Origin: Luzula sylvatica
Lineage: Eukaryota > Streptophyta > Magnoliopsida > Poales > Juncaceae
Assembly: GCA_946800325.1 (NCBI GenBank)
Contig: OX326957.1
Location: 17,792,591-17,856,590, forward strand
Direction: 5' to 3'
DNA: 64,000 nucleotides
The position numbers were made by a program, and so were the translations under genes. Below the pieces are notes generated by a model that searched no databases, was not told the origin of the DNA, and worked only from the letters and a program-made list of their open reading frames with translations. This document shows positions 35,170 through 49,492 of this stretch, piece after piece. The first letter of the stretch is position 1; every line of letters begins with the position of its first letter.

Positions 35170-38010
35170 GATAAACATAAATATGTCGCGTCGTATCGAT
35201 TTGAATCGATTTCGGGTCGAGTTCGAGTTGTGTCGATTGTCGAGTTCGAGCCGAGTCGAGTCGAGTCGAGTTCGAGCCGAGTCGAGTCGCGTCGAGCCGA
35301 GTCGAGTTCGAGTCGAGTCGAGTTCGAGTTCGAGTCAAGTTCGAATCGAGTAGAGTGGAGGCGAGTCGAGTTCGAATAGAATTCGAGTCGAGTTCGAGTC
35401 GAGTCGATCCGAGTCGAGTTGATTTCATGTCAAGTCGAGTCGAACCGAGTCGAGGCGAGCCGAAATTACAAAAAAAAAAATCTTGGATATAAAAAAACAC
35501 AATTTTCTAATATTCGAAAAATATAAATAGTTAAAACATATATTATATGAAAAATAAACATAATAATATCACATAATCATCCAAATTTTTTCTATCATAA
35601 CATATTTAAAGATATTAAAAAATACAATATTAAAAATAACATAAAATAATGTTAGAAAAATGTAAATATATATAATAATATTCCACAAATATATAAATAT
35701 CCAAACAGTAGCTTCTCAGAAAAATAAACATAATAATATCAAATAATTTGTAAATAATACAAAAAACATAATTTTCTTGTCGAGCCGAGCCGAGTCGAGT
35801 CGAGTCGAGCCGAGTCCATTTCGGATCGAGTTGAGTTGAGTTCGAGTTCGAACAGAGTCGAGTCGAGTTCGAGCCGAGTCGAGTCCGAGTTCGAGTCGAG
35901 CCGAGTCAAGTTCGAATCGATTCCAGTCGAGTGGAGTCGAGTCGAGTCGAGTTCGAGCCGAGTCGAGTCGAGTTTGAGCCGAGTCGAGTTGGAGTCGAGT
36001 CGAGCCGAGTCGAGTGGAGTCGAGCCGAGTCGAGTACGAGTCGAGCCAAGTCGAGTACGAGTCGAGTCGAGTTGTGTCGATTCGAGTTCAAACAATATTG
36101 AAAATAACATATAATAATATTCGGAAAATGTAAATATTGAAAATATATGGAATTATGTAAATTACAAAAAAAAGCATCTTGGATATAAAAAACACAATTT
36201 CCCTATACAATCATCCAATCTTTTTTTATCATAACATATTTAAAAATATATAAAAAAACAATGTTAAAAATAACAAATATTAATATTCAGAAAATCTAAA
36301 TATTCGAAAAGTAGCTCCTATGAAAAATAAACATAATAAAATCACATAGTTTGTAAATCATATAAAACACAATTTTCTTGTCGAGCCGAGCCGAGCCGAG
36401 TCGAGTCGAGTCGAGTCGATTTCGTGTCGAGTCGTATCGAATACGAGTCGAGTCGAGTTCGAGTCGAACCGAGTTCGAGTCGAACCGAGTCGAGTCGAGT
36501 TCGAACTGAGTCGAGTCGAGTCGAGTCGAGTCGAGTTTGAGACGAGTCGAGACGACTCGAGTTCGAGTCGATTCGAGTTGTGTCGATTCGAGTTCTAACA
36601 ATTAATATTGAAAATAACATATAATAATAGTCAGAAAATGTAGATATTGAAAATATATGGAATTATGTAAATTACAAAAAAAAACATCTTGGATATAAAA
36701 TGCACAATTTCCCTATAAAATCGTCCAATCTCTTTCTATCATAACATATTTAAAAATATATAAAAATAACAAATAATAATATTCAGAAAATCTGAATATT
36801 TTTGAAAATTTACATATACATATTCGAAAAATATAAATATTCAAAACATATATTGTATGAAAAACAAACATAATAATATCAGATAATCATCCAAATCTTT
36901 TTCTATCATAACATATTTAAAGATATTAAAAAAACACAACATTATAAATAGCATATAATAATATTCAGAAAACGTAAATATTGAAAATGTATGGAATTAT
37001 GTAAATTACAAAAAAAAAACCATCTTGGATATAATAAACACAATTTCCCTATACAATCATCCAAACTTTTTGTATCATAACATATTTAAAAATATAAAAA
37101 AATGTTAAAAATAACAAATATATAATAATATTGATAAAATCTAAATATTGAATATATATAATAATATTCGAAAAATATAAATATTCAAAACATATATTAT
37201 ATGAAAAATAAACATAATGATATCACATAATCATTCAATCTTTTTCTATCATAACATATTTATAAATATTAAAAAGAATATAATATTGAAAATATCATCT
37301 AATAATATTCTGAAAATCTAATATTGAAAAATAAATAATAATATTCGAAAAATATAAATATTCAAAACTTATTTTATATGAAAAAAGTACATAATAGTAT
37401 CACACGGTCTTTAAATATACAAAATAACTAGATAAATTTAAATACGTTATGTCGTATCGATTCGAATCGATGTAGAGTCGAGTGGAGTCGTGTTGAATCG
37501 TGTTGAGTCGAGTGGACTCGGCTTTGAGCCGACTCTAGTTCGAGTCGAGTCGAGTTCGAGTCGCGTCGAGTTCGAGTCGAGTTCGAGTTAAGTTCGAGTT
37601 CGAGCCGAGTCGAGTGGAGACGAGCCGAGTCGAGTCATGTCGGAGTCGAGTCGAATGGAGTCGATTTCGAGTCGAGCCGAAATTACAAAAAAACATCTTG
37701 GATATAAAAAACACAATTTCTAATATTCGGAAAATATAAACATTCAAAACATATATTATATGAAAAATAAACATAATCATATCACATAATCATCAAACAT
37801 TTTTCTATCATTACATATTCAAAGATATTAAAAGAGAACAAAATATTAAAAATAACATATAATAATATTTGAAAAATCTAAATATTGAAAATATATATAA
37901 TAATATTCGAAAAATATAAATATTCAAAACATATATATGAAAAATAAACATAATAATATCACATAATCATCCAATCTTTTTCTATCACAACATATTTAAA
38001 GATATGAAAA
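35170..38010. repeat. Complex array: degenerate GAGTC blocks alternating with AT-rich spacers
   Basis: Four blocks (about 35190-35465, 35778-36090, 36380-36600 and 37455-37680) are built from the words GAGTC, GAGTTC and GAGCC. They alternate with AT-rich spacers that repeat 'catcttggatataaaa', 'ctatcataacatattta' and 'aataaacataataatatc'. Both strands stay open for long stretches (Ser/Thr/Arg/Leu-rich reading), but this is repeat periodicity, not protein. The spacer type also appears at 25.78-26.05 kb. Confidence 0.85.
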
Positions 38011-38789
38011 AAGGATGATATCACATAAGGAATCAAACTTCGAATCCAAAAAAAAAAATTCCATCTTCAAAAGGAAGAACAAGAACCAAGACTTTGCCCT
38101 TTTACAAAACAATATTTCTCATTTGAACTTCACAATATCTCTGAATAACCCTGCATTATTTATAATTACACAAGAACCCCTCTATTCTAACCCCTAGCGT
38201 TGTTAAAAATATATAAGTTAGAACAAGTAACACTTGTTTGCCAATTAATTTTCATAATTACATTTTTTTACTAGTTAAGCTGTCCAAAGGCTGGTGGTGC
38301 ATTGTTCCATTCAGGCAATTCAGCTGTCACCGCACAACATTTAGCTGTTTCTTTTCAAATCATTACCCATACAACACATACATGATCTTGGTTCACCATG
38401 CCACCACAAATCATTACATTCGGTCCACCATGGACCCATATCTTCACAATCAATACAAACCCATTAAAGAATGAATTTTGAAATTCAAATTCACCCAACT
38501 AGCCACCAATGAACATCATTTGCCTAGCTTTAACTTTACAAAAAAGAAACTCAAATATTATTATTTAAACAATTAAACATTACAGGCTGACCACTAAATC
38601 AATTATTTGTTAGACTGACTTGTTGGGCCCACTTAACAGAAGAATAATTTAGCAAAGAAAAATTGGTATATATTGATATTTAAGCCCAAATTCAATGGAT
38701 TTATTCTTCTTCTACTTTTCTTCTCTACGAACCGAGGCAAAGCACCTGCTTTTTCCTCCTCTCCTAAGTCAAATCAAAGGATCTCAGAG

Positions 38790-38936
38790 GTATATCTCTC
38801 ATCTTAATTCTTCTTTCTTTTGTTCGTATCCATTGAGGTTTTGATTTTATTAAATTCATGTTGATTTTTAAGTTCTAACTCTCTAATTAGTGGATCGATT
38901 ATGCCTAAATTTTGTTAATTTGTGGGATTTTTGAAG
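38790..38936 (+). other. Putative 5'-UTR intron of the 91-aa gene
   Basis: Donor GGTATAT after CAGAG and acceptor TTTTTGAAG four bases before the ATG; the interior is T-rich, as plant introns are. No transcript evidence is available. Confidence 0.55.
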
Positions 38937-38939
38937 GAT

Positions 38940-39215
38940 ATGGCATCGCATGATGAGCCACCAAGTTGGGCAGAGATATATGGAGAAGGAGGAATTGGGG
39001 ACTCGGATTCGACGAAAAAAGAGAGCAAGGATGAAAAGAAGAAGGCCGTTACTCGTTCGAACAGTACACTCGCAAACGTGAAATCGATGGCTTTTACCGG
39101 TTTTAGCAAGGCGAAAGTGGTGGCGGTATTGGGCGCGCAGAAAGTGAAGAGCGGTACGAATTCGGGGATGAAATGGGTCAAGGAGAAATATCAGAAAAAG
39201 GGCTCTAATAAATGA
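38940..39215 (+). CDS. Small basic protein of 91 aa, unrecognised
   Basis: The ORF from the ATG at 38940 encodes MASHDEPPSWAEIYGEGGIG, then an acidic/lysine-rich linker (STKKESKDEKKK), then NVKSMAFTGFSKAKVVAVLG and a Lys-rich tail ending KKGSNK. There is no signal peptide or clear membrane helix. It looks like a real gene. A TATATA lies near 38668, about 270 bases upstream. A probable 5'-UTR intron runs from 38790 (CAGAG|GTATAT) to 38936 (GAAG|G), placing the ATG just after the acceptor. Codon use is gene-like. The N-terminus DEPPSWAxxxGxGGIG followed by AKVVAVLGAQKVKSG reminds me of small conserved plant proteins, but I cannot name the family or a function. Confidence 0.75.
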   Translation: MASHDEPPSWAEIYGEGGIGDSDSTKKESKDEKKKAVTRSNSTLANVKSMAFTGFSKAKVVAVLGAQKVKSGTNSGMKWVKEKYQKKGSNK

Positions 39216-39784
39216 GAACAATGATGAAATCAAATGAATGATTTGAAATTTTTATTTTTTGATTATGGATTTTGATGTTCTTACTGTTTTGTTCATGTAT
39301 TTTGGAAGTTCAATTTTCAAACAGATTATATTTCATTTTTTTTTCTCTGTGTTAATTTACTAGAAAACTTTTGCATGTAGGAGAAATGCTGTAAATTTAA
39401 AAAAATTTAGAACCACATCTCAATAAAAATATTAAGAGGAAAGCCAAAATTTGAAAAAAAAAAAACGGGCTCTTTCTGTAAAAAACCTCAATTTCTCTCT
39501 CCTCTCTCAAATAGGCAACATGATTAATTAATTTATGAATTAACATATAACAAATAAAATATTAATTTACTTCTTAGAAACAGTTTAAACTAATATTACT
39601 TTTCCAATAAATAAATTAATATTTGAGTAAGTACAAAAATAATATTCTAATTACTAATACTTTTTAACAAATGCAATTGAACATTTGAAATGAGGAAATT
39701 TTACTTTGATCCCATAATTCACCAAAACAGCTTTTATAACGATTAACATGTTCAATAACACAAGATATATAATTAATTAACTAG

Positions 39785-40040
39785 GACTGCAAACGAGTCG
39801 AGCTCGAGCGAGATTAATTGACGAGTTCATGAGACTAGCATATCTAGGACTGCGAACGAGTCGAACTCGAGCCAGATGGACCAAGATGTAACTCGAACTG
39901 AAAGTTCGGACTCGACACGATTTGGCTCGAACGAGCTCAGGTTGACTCAGTTATGATTCGAAATAGTTTTCATTTTCAAAAATAACTTGATCAAAACTCG
40001 TATCTGGCTCATACAACTCGGCTCAAATATTTTTCAACAA
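39785..40040. repeat. Remnant of a GAGTCGAGCTCGA-type hAT MITE
   Basis: 'taggactgcaaacgagtcga' and, 63 bases later, 'taggactgcgaacgagtcga' are a duplicated left end. Words such as CTCGAACG and GGCTCGAA follow, and 'actcggctcaaatatttttc' marks the far side. Similar words at 4440-4760. No target duplication was found. Confidence 0.5.
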
Positions 40041-40290
40041 GAAATTTGCAACTCAAACATGCCAAATAACAATTAGAGGGAAACAACACAATTAAACATT
40101 ATTAAATCAAATCATAATAATAGCATATAGTATAATAAATCCAGAGTAAACACATAATATAACATCATAACATCAAACTCGAATTCATCAAGCTACGACA
40201 CACAACATAGACATGCACTTCAAAGAAACGCGAATATACAATTGTAGAAGGACTTATTTGCAAAGTTACCATCAACAACAACAACGAATT

Positions 40291-41112
<822 letters not shown>

Positions 41113-41125
41113 GCTTTGATTTTTT

Positions 41126-41237
41126 CTGAAATTCCCACAACAAGAATTCATCCCCAAATTAATAAATCAATAAAACCCCATTAAAATAGCACCAAAAACT
41201 CAAAAAAAAAAAGTACATAGAAACAAAAATAACTCAC
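41126..41237 (-). other. Putative 5'-UTR intron of ATG8
   Basis: On the minus strand, CAATCG|GTGAGTT and TTTCAG|AAAAAATC bracket 112 bases ending 13 bases before the ATG. A leader intron at this place is common in plant ATG8 genes. Confidence 0.6.
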
Positions 41238-41710
41238 CGATTGAGAAAGGGAAGTAATCAAATTTGCACGAAATTAGAGCGAAATAGAGAGGATCTTTTG
41301 GTGAAAGAAAATGACACAAAGAAATTCGTATTTATTATGATTTCTTTTCTTATTAGAAAGAAATCACTTCACACGGCACAGTTAATATCCCTTTGCACCC
41401 AGTCTACGAACACCGATGCATGAGTATGTTTAGTTTGTTCGTAGAACGAGTCTATGTGAAAAGTATACCAATGGTCGCTGGAGCTTCCTGAACCCCCAAG
41501 AAACCTATTTTATCTTTTTAAGCAATTGTTTGATCGCCTACAATATGGCATGTATGGAATTTTGTACAGTGCTTCCACGTGGCTGTAGTTGAATGGACCG
41601 TCTATTTAATATATTTATCTTAAGTTTTTTTTTTTTTTAAATGTATGTATTAATAAGTTATAATTTAGCTTTTATCAGTTTATGATGATTAGGGGAAACG
41701 GAATAGTTAG

Positions 41711-41715
<5 letters not shown>

Positions 41716-41753
<38 letters not shown>
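41716..41753. repeat. (ATT)n microsatellite
   Basis: About 13 units of a trinucleotide, upstream of ATG8. Confidence 0.92.
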
Positions 41754-42164
41754 GGCCAACAATCTTTGTCTAAGTAGAATTGTTATTCTGTCTCAACTAC
41801 TTGTAATATTAGTTTTATTAATTTGACCTCTTCCATTAAGTTTGGTGGACCAATTATTTTCATATTATTTTCTCAATAAATTACTTAAATATAATACAAC
41901 TACTGAGAAATATTAATATTTTCCTATTGCTAGATTTTACACAATGTAGTACTACATCATTATTTTTGTGGACATGGGCTTTTTGATCCAATGAGTTATG
42001 AGTGGTAGTATATAAATATGAATGGAATTTTTCCTTGACAAAATTATATTACATAAGCCCACTAATTATTGGGCCTGTATTGGGGCACAAATTTAAAGAA
42101 AGATAAATATTTGAATGTCTCGAGTTTTATAAGAACCGGAGAGGATATAACTTAATCCATTTTA

Positions 42165-42620
42165 ATATATGTTAGACCGATATTTCAAAAATAAAACCGT
42201 ATTCTATCAAATACCGATACTCGTCAGATATGTATCGGATACGTATCGATTCTACGTGACGTATTCAAATATTTTATTTCAAAATAATATTAAATATTTC
42301 TTGAAAACTACAGGATACTTGTCAGATATTTATAACGCATCAATAAACATATATGAAAAACTAAAATATAAATTCTAAATCGAAATAAATAAGTAATATA
42401 CATAAGTAAATAACTAAATATAATGAACATTTAGTTAAAAGAAGTTATTTCTGCAATAACAAAATTTTAGTATATTTTATGTCAAAAATATAATATATAA
42501 AAAATAAATATTAAATATATAAATTATAATTATTAAAATAATAAAATTTTATATATAATAGACGTATCGTATTTTATATTTTTTAAAAAACCGACATATG
42601 ACCTTATCCGTATCGTGTGT
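42165..42620. repeat. Degraded copy of the CTATGTTRCRCGGATAC MITE
   Basis: 'gtatcggatacgtatcg' and 'tctacgtgacgtattcaaat' match the inner part of the intact copies, and 'ccttatccgtatcgtg' matches their far end. The termini are lost. Confidence 0.55.
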
Positions 42621-42898
42621 GAATATATTTTTATTGTTCAAAGATTGTGAGAAAGAAGATAAATTATTGGTGCTGCATAGGGATAGAAAGACAAAATAAG
42701 AAAAAAATTGTGAAATAGTGGATTGATCCAAAATTAAATATTAAAATAAATTATGATTCATGTATCAATGATATTTAAAACACTAGATGAGAGGGGTTGG
42801 GTGGGTGGGAGGGACAATTTTCTGAAATTACACTTTCAATCAGTAAAATTAACAATTTTATACAGATAAAATACACCGAATCACTTAAATACTAAGAT

Positions 42899-42916
42899 CC
42901 CCCCCACCCCCCACCC

Positions 42917-42954
<38 letters not shown>

Positions 42955-42986
42955 ACCACCACCACACACACACACACACACACACA
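42899..42986. repeat. (CA)n microsatellite with C-rich start
   Basis: Begins with runs of C and CCCCCCA, then CA units interrupted by CACCACCACCAC. Confidence 0.93.
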
Positions 42987-43858
42987 AACACATGTATCGA
43001 GACTCCAATTTCAACAAACAGCAAAATATATAAAATATATATGGTGGTGGAACTTTGTCCAATCCAAACCATTATGGAAAGAAAAGAACTCTGTTCATGG
43101 TGCACGAGTAGTCATCATTTTTCTGTGGGCTCCTTTACCTCTCCATGGGTTTATAACGCTCTAATCCATATTTATCACATTTTCCATATAAATAATGATT
43201 ATAGAATGATCTTATTCGCTAAAGCTATTTTCTATGCGTCTAGAATAAGTGACTCACAATTTATTTATTCCTAAAAAAAAGTCTAACCATTCACCAAATA
43301 TTCTATTTGTGAAAAAAAATACAGTACAAATTATATTCATAATTATTTGAAATTTTATTCAAATGTCCCTCACTTATTAAGATTAAGATACACATTTAAA
43401 CAATAAGTATTTCATAATTTATTCCCTATATAAAATTATCAATAATAAAAACAAATAAATAAAAAATAATATGATAAACAAAAATTAATGTTCGTGTAAA
43501 TTGAGTTAATTATTTCTAAACATTATTATTGGATTTTGCATTAATAATAAGTTTATATATTAATTAAAAAAAATGGTAAATAAACTAATTAATGATTTAT
43601 CTTTCAAATACATACTATAACAAAAATACAGACGAATATTCTTGACGCAGAAGAATTTGCTCCTGGAAATAACACTATATTTATCTATATTATCTTCTTT
43701 GGTTTAATTCAAATGGGAATAAATAATGTTAACGAGAAATATTTATATACCCTGAACCCTTAATTAGATTTATAATAATTAATAGGAACAAAACTACTGC
43801 AATATATGGTTACAAATCAACCAAATAAACGAAATAAACATCTGTTAAATTAATAAAA

Positions 43859-43890
43859 CTAGGAGAATACTCGCGCTACGCGACGAACAT
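43859..43890 (-). mobile_element. Possible Helitron 3' terminus
   Basis: Read on the minus strand: a short hairpin CGCGTAGCGCG, spacer, then CTAG followed by T. The stem is shorter than in the other copies. The element would extend toward higher coordinates; no 5' end was recognised. Confidence 0.5.
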
Positions 43891-44758
43891 GTTAATTATG
43901 TTTTTTTCATTTCAATACAAAATAAATATTTTTATGATAATATTGATAATATCATCTCATAACAAAATTATTTGAACTCATTTATTTATGATTATGTATA
44001 TATATTTTACAATAACAAAAAATCCCATTTTTTAATCAAATAATGAAACTAATATTATTATCATTGTATAATAATATATAAGTTATAACATAATTTTACA
44101 AAAAAATATAATAATAAATATTATATAATCATTATTCACAATATTTCGTACAATATTAAATATAAAAATTATGGATCATACAAGTAACACATCATTAATT
44201 ATATAATACTAATCGGTTTTTATTGATTCAAAATACAATGAAAATTAAACTTAATAATGAAAATAACTTAATAAATAATATAAAAAATTAATTTAGGATA
44301 AACATAAATATAAAATATTTCATATCATATGATTTTTTTTAAGATTATATTTTTAAAAATAACAATACTACTATATGTTTATAAGTAAATGGTTATTTAG
44401 ATGGATAAACTACTTTTTTTTATTTCTGTTAATTTGTAAAAAAATAATATTAAATTTGTTTATTTAAAAACACAAATATAATCAACTCAATATTATATGG
44501 ATTTCTTATATTTATAATTTTTAAAAAATAAATAATAATACTTAAAATTTTACGTAAATAGATTACTTAAAATTGTATTATGTAAACATGCATTTATTTA
44601 CATTGTATTTGTTTACATAATATTTTTGCAAATTCAAATTATGAAAAACGATGAATGAACTGTGTTAATACGGATGTCATAATAAAGAGACAATTAAAAC
44701 AAAGATATTTGGTGGATTTTTAAAATTAAGTTTCTAAAAATAATACTAATATATGTTG

Positions 44759-44987
44759 GAGGATCGCTAAGATATTCAATTAAATATCATGAGTTTGGTA
44801 CTTATGATTTTTTGATCATTGGATTTGATATGAGATTTGCGTTTTTTAATGATATTTATACTCATCATTAATAATTTCCATAAAAATGTGTGGTCATCAT
44901 TAAATGCACAAATCTCAAAGCAAATTCAATAGTCAAAAAATCATAACTACCAAACTCAAGATACTTAATTAAGTATCTTAACCATTC
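44759..44987. mobile_element. Palindromic MITE with 11-bp target duplication
   Basis: The left arm GAGGATCGCTAAGATATTC and the right arm end GTATCTTAACCATTC fold on each other, as do 'gagtttggtacttatgat' and 'atcataactaccaaactc'. A direct repeat AATATATGTTG flanks it (44748-44758 and 44988-44998), which suits a Mutator-type MITE. Confidence 0.8.
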
Positions 44988-45500
44988 AATATATGTTGTA
45001 TGTTTTGTAATATTACATATTATGTCATATATAAAATTTGCATCTTCCATTATATTCATATTTGATTTTATAATCGTATGTGAAATGATAAACAATTGAA
45101 ATATATACTTAGCCTAACATGAATCTATCCGATAATATTAGTTCACGTCATAAGTGTAAGATGATGTGGATTTCTAATAATGTTTAAAATATATTGTAAA
45201 ATAATGGTCACTTAAATTGTTACAAAGAAAATATGATTATAAAAAATCAATAATTAATCAACGATCTAATTTTTTTCACATATCATAATTCATGGGTTGA
45301 AATGAATGTGACGATGTATCACAAATAAATTGTACAAAGTTGGGTAAAAAAAAAGGTGTGGATAAATAAATAGCTTACTTTTAGTCTATTAGATGTTTTT
45401 TCCAGAATTATTGTTTTGGAAATGAACATGGCCAAATCCAATATCAATTATATGTACTCTAATTTCTATTAAAAAATGCAATCATATCCCAACGTTTGCC

Positions 45501-46210
45501 TAGGGATGTCAATGGGTTGGGTAATACCCGTGCCCGACGGGTACCCGATTAAGCCTACCCGCGGGTCGGATATTACCCGATTAAAAAATATCCGGCTCGG
45601 GTCGGGTAGGGTATGGGTGAGGTCGTACCCGACCCGTGGGTATGCCCGACCCGAACCCGATTCTTAATAACCCTCATTATATTCATATTTTTATATATTT
45701 TATTATTTTTGGTTGATTTTTTATTGGTTTTAATCTATGTTTTCTACTGATTATTTATTATACAAATTATTTTTTTATATGTTTAATAAATAAATAAAAT
45801 AAATAATTTCCTATATTTATGTTTATTTATTTTTGTTTTTACTGTTATTTTACGTTTCTATCAATTTTAGTTTTATTATACAATTTCTGTTAGTTCACGG
45901 TCCAAAATTTATGTTTAAAAATATTTTGTTGTCTATTTTGTGATTTTGTGATATTATTATGTTATATGAATCTATGATGTTATTTTAATTTGAAAATATA
46001 TATTTTTCGTTTGTATATTTTAATGTTTTTGTATATGTTTAGGTGTGGGTAAAATTTCCCGTGGGTAATCCGAAAACCCGCGGGTACTAAACGGGACGGA
46101 TAAAATTATCCGTTTAGTTGACGGGTCGGATACGGGTATTACCCGATTAAGATGGATAAGGATATGGGTGAGCCTATACCCGACCCGAACCCGACCCATT
46201 GACATCCCTA
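45501..46210. mobile_element. hAT-type element with TAGGGATGTCAATGGG ends, copy 1
   Basis: The ends TAGGGATGTCAATGGG and CCCATTGACATCCCTA are perfect inverted repeats. The perfect 8-bp duplication CGTTTGCC flanks it. The outer 150 bases on each side are dense in ACCCG/CGGGT words; the middle is AT-rich with no coding. Confidence 0.93.
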
Positions 46211-46214
46211 CGTT

Positions 46215-47480
46215 TGCCTCTTAAAGTCCTAGAGAATCTAGAGGTACTGTATTTGCAAAGAACGAAGATTTACATAAAATCCAATAATTTAAAACAAAAG
46301 ATAGGATATCTTGTCTACATCCTCATTGAAATAGGTCATGACTTAATTAGTGTATTGATTATCCACCCATTTACTTGATATGACTAATACCAACATTGTT
46401 ACTATGCATTATATCCTATTAATTACAATATGGGTGCATTATCTTCATAATTAGTTTTATATCCTGAGTATGTGAAGATGATCACCATGTTTTAATTATA
46501 GATATATAATTTAAATAAGTAATATTACAAAATTAGTATATTAAAAACTCAACCAAAAGAAATAGTATATTAAATTATCCATCGCCTGGAAAAATAAGGA
46601 GTTCAAACTATATGATACGTCCCGGGCAACGCAATTAATTTTTTTAGTTTTGTTGTTAATAAAATATTACCATGATAATATACTATACAAATATAACTAT
46701 ACAAAAAATGTATATTTCATATATATTTTTTTCAAGTATTACATAATGTGTATATATTTAAGTTGTGATAGATAAACTAAAATATGAAGGGTCCAAAATT
46801 AAGGAAAAACTCAAACGAATTGATATGCGAAAAGGGAAATTCTAAATTAATGATTTTTTTTGAAGAATAGAAAAAGGAGAAAGAAGAAATATTGAAATTT
46901 CTAACTACGTAGAATTTTAATTATACACTTTGCATTTAAAAAATTAATAGATAACATAAATCATTTGTAAAATAGTGACATATAAATAATTACATATAAT
47001 CGATGACCGGGATCGAACTGGATCTCAACGTCTAACAGTAAAAAATGTGATTTTGTAAAAAATACAAGCATCGAAAAATTAAACATAATATAAATAGATG
47101 TGATGAAGATACATAAAAAAATCAATGGCTAAAAAGTAAAATCCACAATAATGTGAATTCATGTACAGACTTGCAAATAAATGAAAAATAAGAAATTAGA
47201 TTAACTCTTTCATTATTTGACATGCTATTTCCATTTTAAATGAACTTGAGAGAAAGCCCAAAAGAAACTAATATGGTATACTGATAAATTACTTTTCAAA
47301 TTTCACACCAGGGGAAAAAAACTATGGGCGTACCAACCAAAGAAAAAAAAAGAGAATCCATCGATTTATCAGAAGAGTCGGAACATAGTTGCATGGACCA
47401 ACTGAGTATTACTTGTGGCATGTGAATCATGAATTTCGTGTGATATACTCAATAGTTATAATCTCGAACATCTCACCGTA
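46215..47480. other. No gene seen
   Basis: AT-rich. A minus-strand segment near 47005-47035 reads 'gatccagttcgatcccggtc', which resembles a polymerase III B box, but no A box or cloverleaf accompanies it. Confidence 0.4.
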
Positions 47481-47484
47481 ACAT

Positions 47485-48314
47485 GCCACGTGTCCAATTT
47501 TTTTTTTTTTTTTAAATTTTTTTTCTATTGCAATACATATTATACTCATGTATTCATGTATGAAAGAAGAATGCAGTTGTCCACCAAAACTCATCATAAT
47601 ATTTTTTATGAGATGACAAAATTAATTGATTAACATTTCTAATTTACTCAATTAAATGTTAATTGACACGTTTAGTTAATACATCAATAATTTATAATAT
47701 GTTAATATCAGTAAATGTTAATTAACAGATCAATTCAATCAAACGATCAATTGAATCGTTAATTGAGTCAATCAATAATACTAATCAACATACTTAATTC
47801 TCTTTTGTCGTTTCATCAAAGATGTTATTTTTGTGTTATTGGGGCTGCATATATAATCTTCGTATGAAACTTTGGCTCAATTGCTAATTTTTTATGGTAT
47901 CATTTACAATTGTGCTCTTTTTAAATAAAAATTGTTATTTTTAATGTTAATTGATTACGTTTCAAATATATTTCGGTTTTATGTGTATTATTCATAGTTT
48001 TCTTTTATTTGTTTTGAAAATTTAATTATTTTTGAATTATAACATGTTATATTTTTATTTATTTTGTGTGAATTTATAATGATGGACCGATTTCATGGAC
48101 ATTTATTAATTATAATACATATATCTATGATAGACCAATTTCATGAATATTTATTAATTATAATGCATTTATTGATATCAATATATTTGCAAACATATTA
48201 TGATTATATTAATTGAGTTTAACAGCATCCGCGCAAATTCTATTTAAACAAATTATTAAAAAACAAGTAAAAAAAGGTTACGAAGTCCCGTGCAATTGCG
48301 CGGGCTATTGCTAG
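47485..48314 (+). mobile_element. Helitron, 3' end at 48314; left limit approximate
   Basis: The terminus has the hairpin CCCGTGCAATTGCGCGGG (48287-48304) and then CTATTGCTAG|T. Inward, 'gatagaccaatttcatgaat' and 'catttattgatatcaatat' also occur inverted in the element at 62.05 kb. The left limit is set near 'gccacgtgtcc', which the other copy also has near its far end. Confidence 0.72.
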
Positions 48315-49458
48315 TAATCTTATAAATTATATACATTGATATTAAATTTTATTAATTTATTTGGGAGGACCATACATATTTTTACACTAGTATTATAAAT
48401 AGGAACTTAAGAATCATCCGCCCTAATCTTTCAATTTTTTTATAATAAATAAAAATTGCTCATATTTCCTCCATTTATTAATGTCAATAAAATTTGAATT
48501 CAAAATTTCTCACAACATATTATTTTTTAATCCCAACTTTCTATTTTACACTCAGTTTTGCATATCCACATATATAATCATAGCTGATACAAATTTAGAT
48601 GTCAAATATAAGTGTATCATTATCAATCAACGATTCTGTATTTGTTCTTCTCAAACTTGTATTTTTGGTGTCGTCTTTAACAACTCAATAACCTGATATG
48701 ATCCGATCTAATTTTTGGATTATGTGTTTAATATTTATCTTTCAAGAAATTATTTGTGTTATTATTTTACAAAAACTTATAAACAATATACTTTAATTAT
48801 GTCATTGTTTTCTTTTATTTCCGAATCGTAAGATTAAAACCTAACTCTTTATTTCTTTTACACACACATCGTATACAATATTATTTTATAATGAATCTTC
48901 TCAATTAAATTTTTTTCTTATATTCTCAAATTGGTATTGGCATTTGTGGTTTTTTATTTTGCGGAGGTATGTATGTACCTATCGAGTTTAATTTAAGTGC
49001 AAACGGCATAGTTAATTAGATACGATCCTATATTTTTTTAGAAAAAGATACGGTCTTATATATATGTAGGTCTCCCTTTGTTAATCCGCCCTTGCTCAAA
49101 GCTCAAAAAGTCGGAAGAACATTAATTATATTAACCACATGTGTAATTTAGTGTGTTATGTGTGAGCGATATGGAATATTCGTTTATTTATGAATGAAGA
49201 CATAATCGACTCGGTAAATAGTTGTAAAATATATGTTGACTGCGTGCATCATATCAACGAATATTGATGCATTGTAAATAACATATAAATACACAATACA
49301 CAAAATATCAATATTTCACAACAAAACAACATGTCAAACTTTAATGAATTCAGTTATTAAAAAAATATACAATCACATGTGTTCAAAATAACAAAGACTT
49401 TCATGACGATGACGACGAGAACAACGACGATGACGATGATGATTGATAATGATATGCC

Positions 49459-49492
<34 letters not shown>

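Noticed and set aside
35150..36620. Long open frames of Ser/Thr/Arg/Leu repeats on both strands
   Set aside because: They follow from the five-base GAGTC periodicity; the reading is similar in several frames and no domain is present.
42899..42986. Cys/Val/Trp-rich small protein on the minus strand
   Set aside because: Produced by the CA microsatellite.
47005..47035. Possible tRNA gene on the minus strand
   Set aside because: Only a B-box-like string is present; no A box, acceptor stem or cloverleaf.
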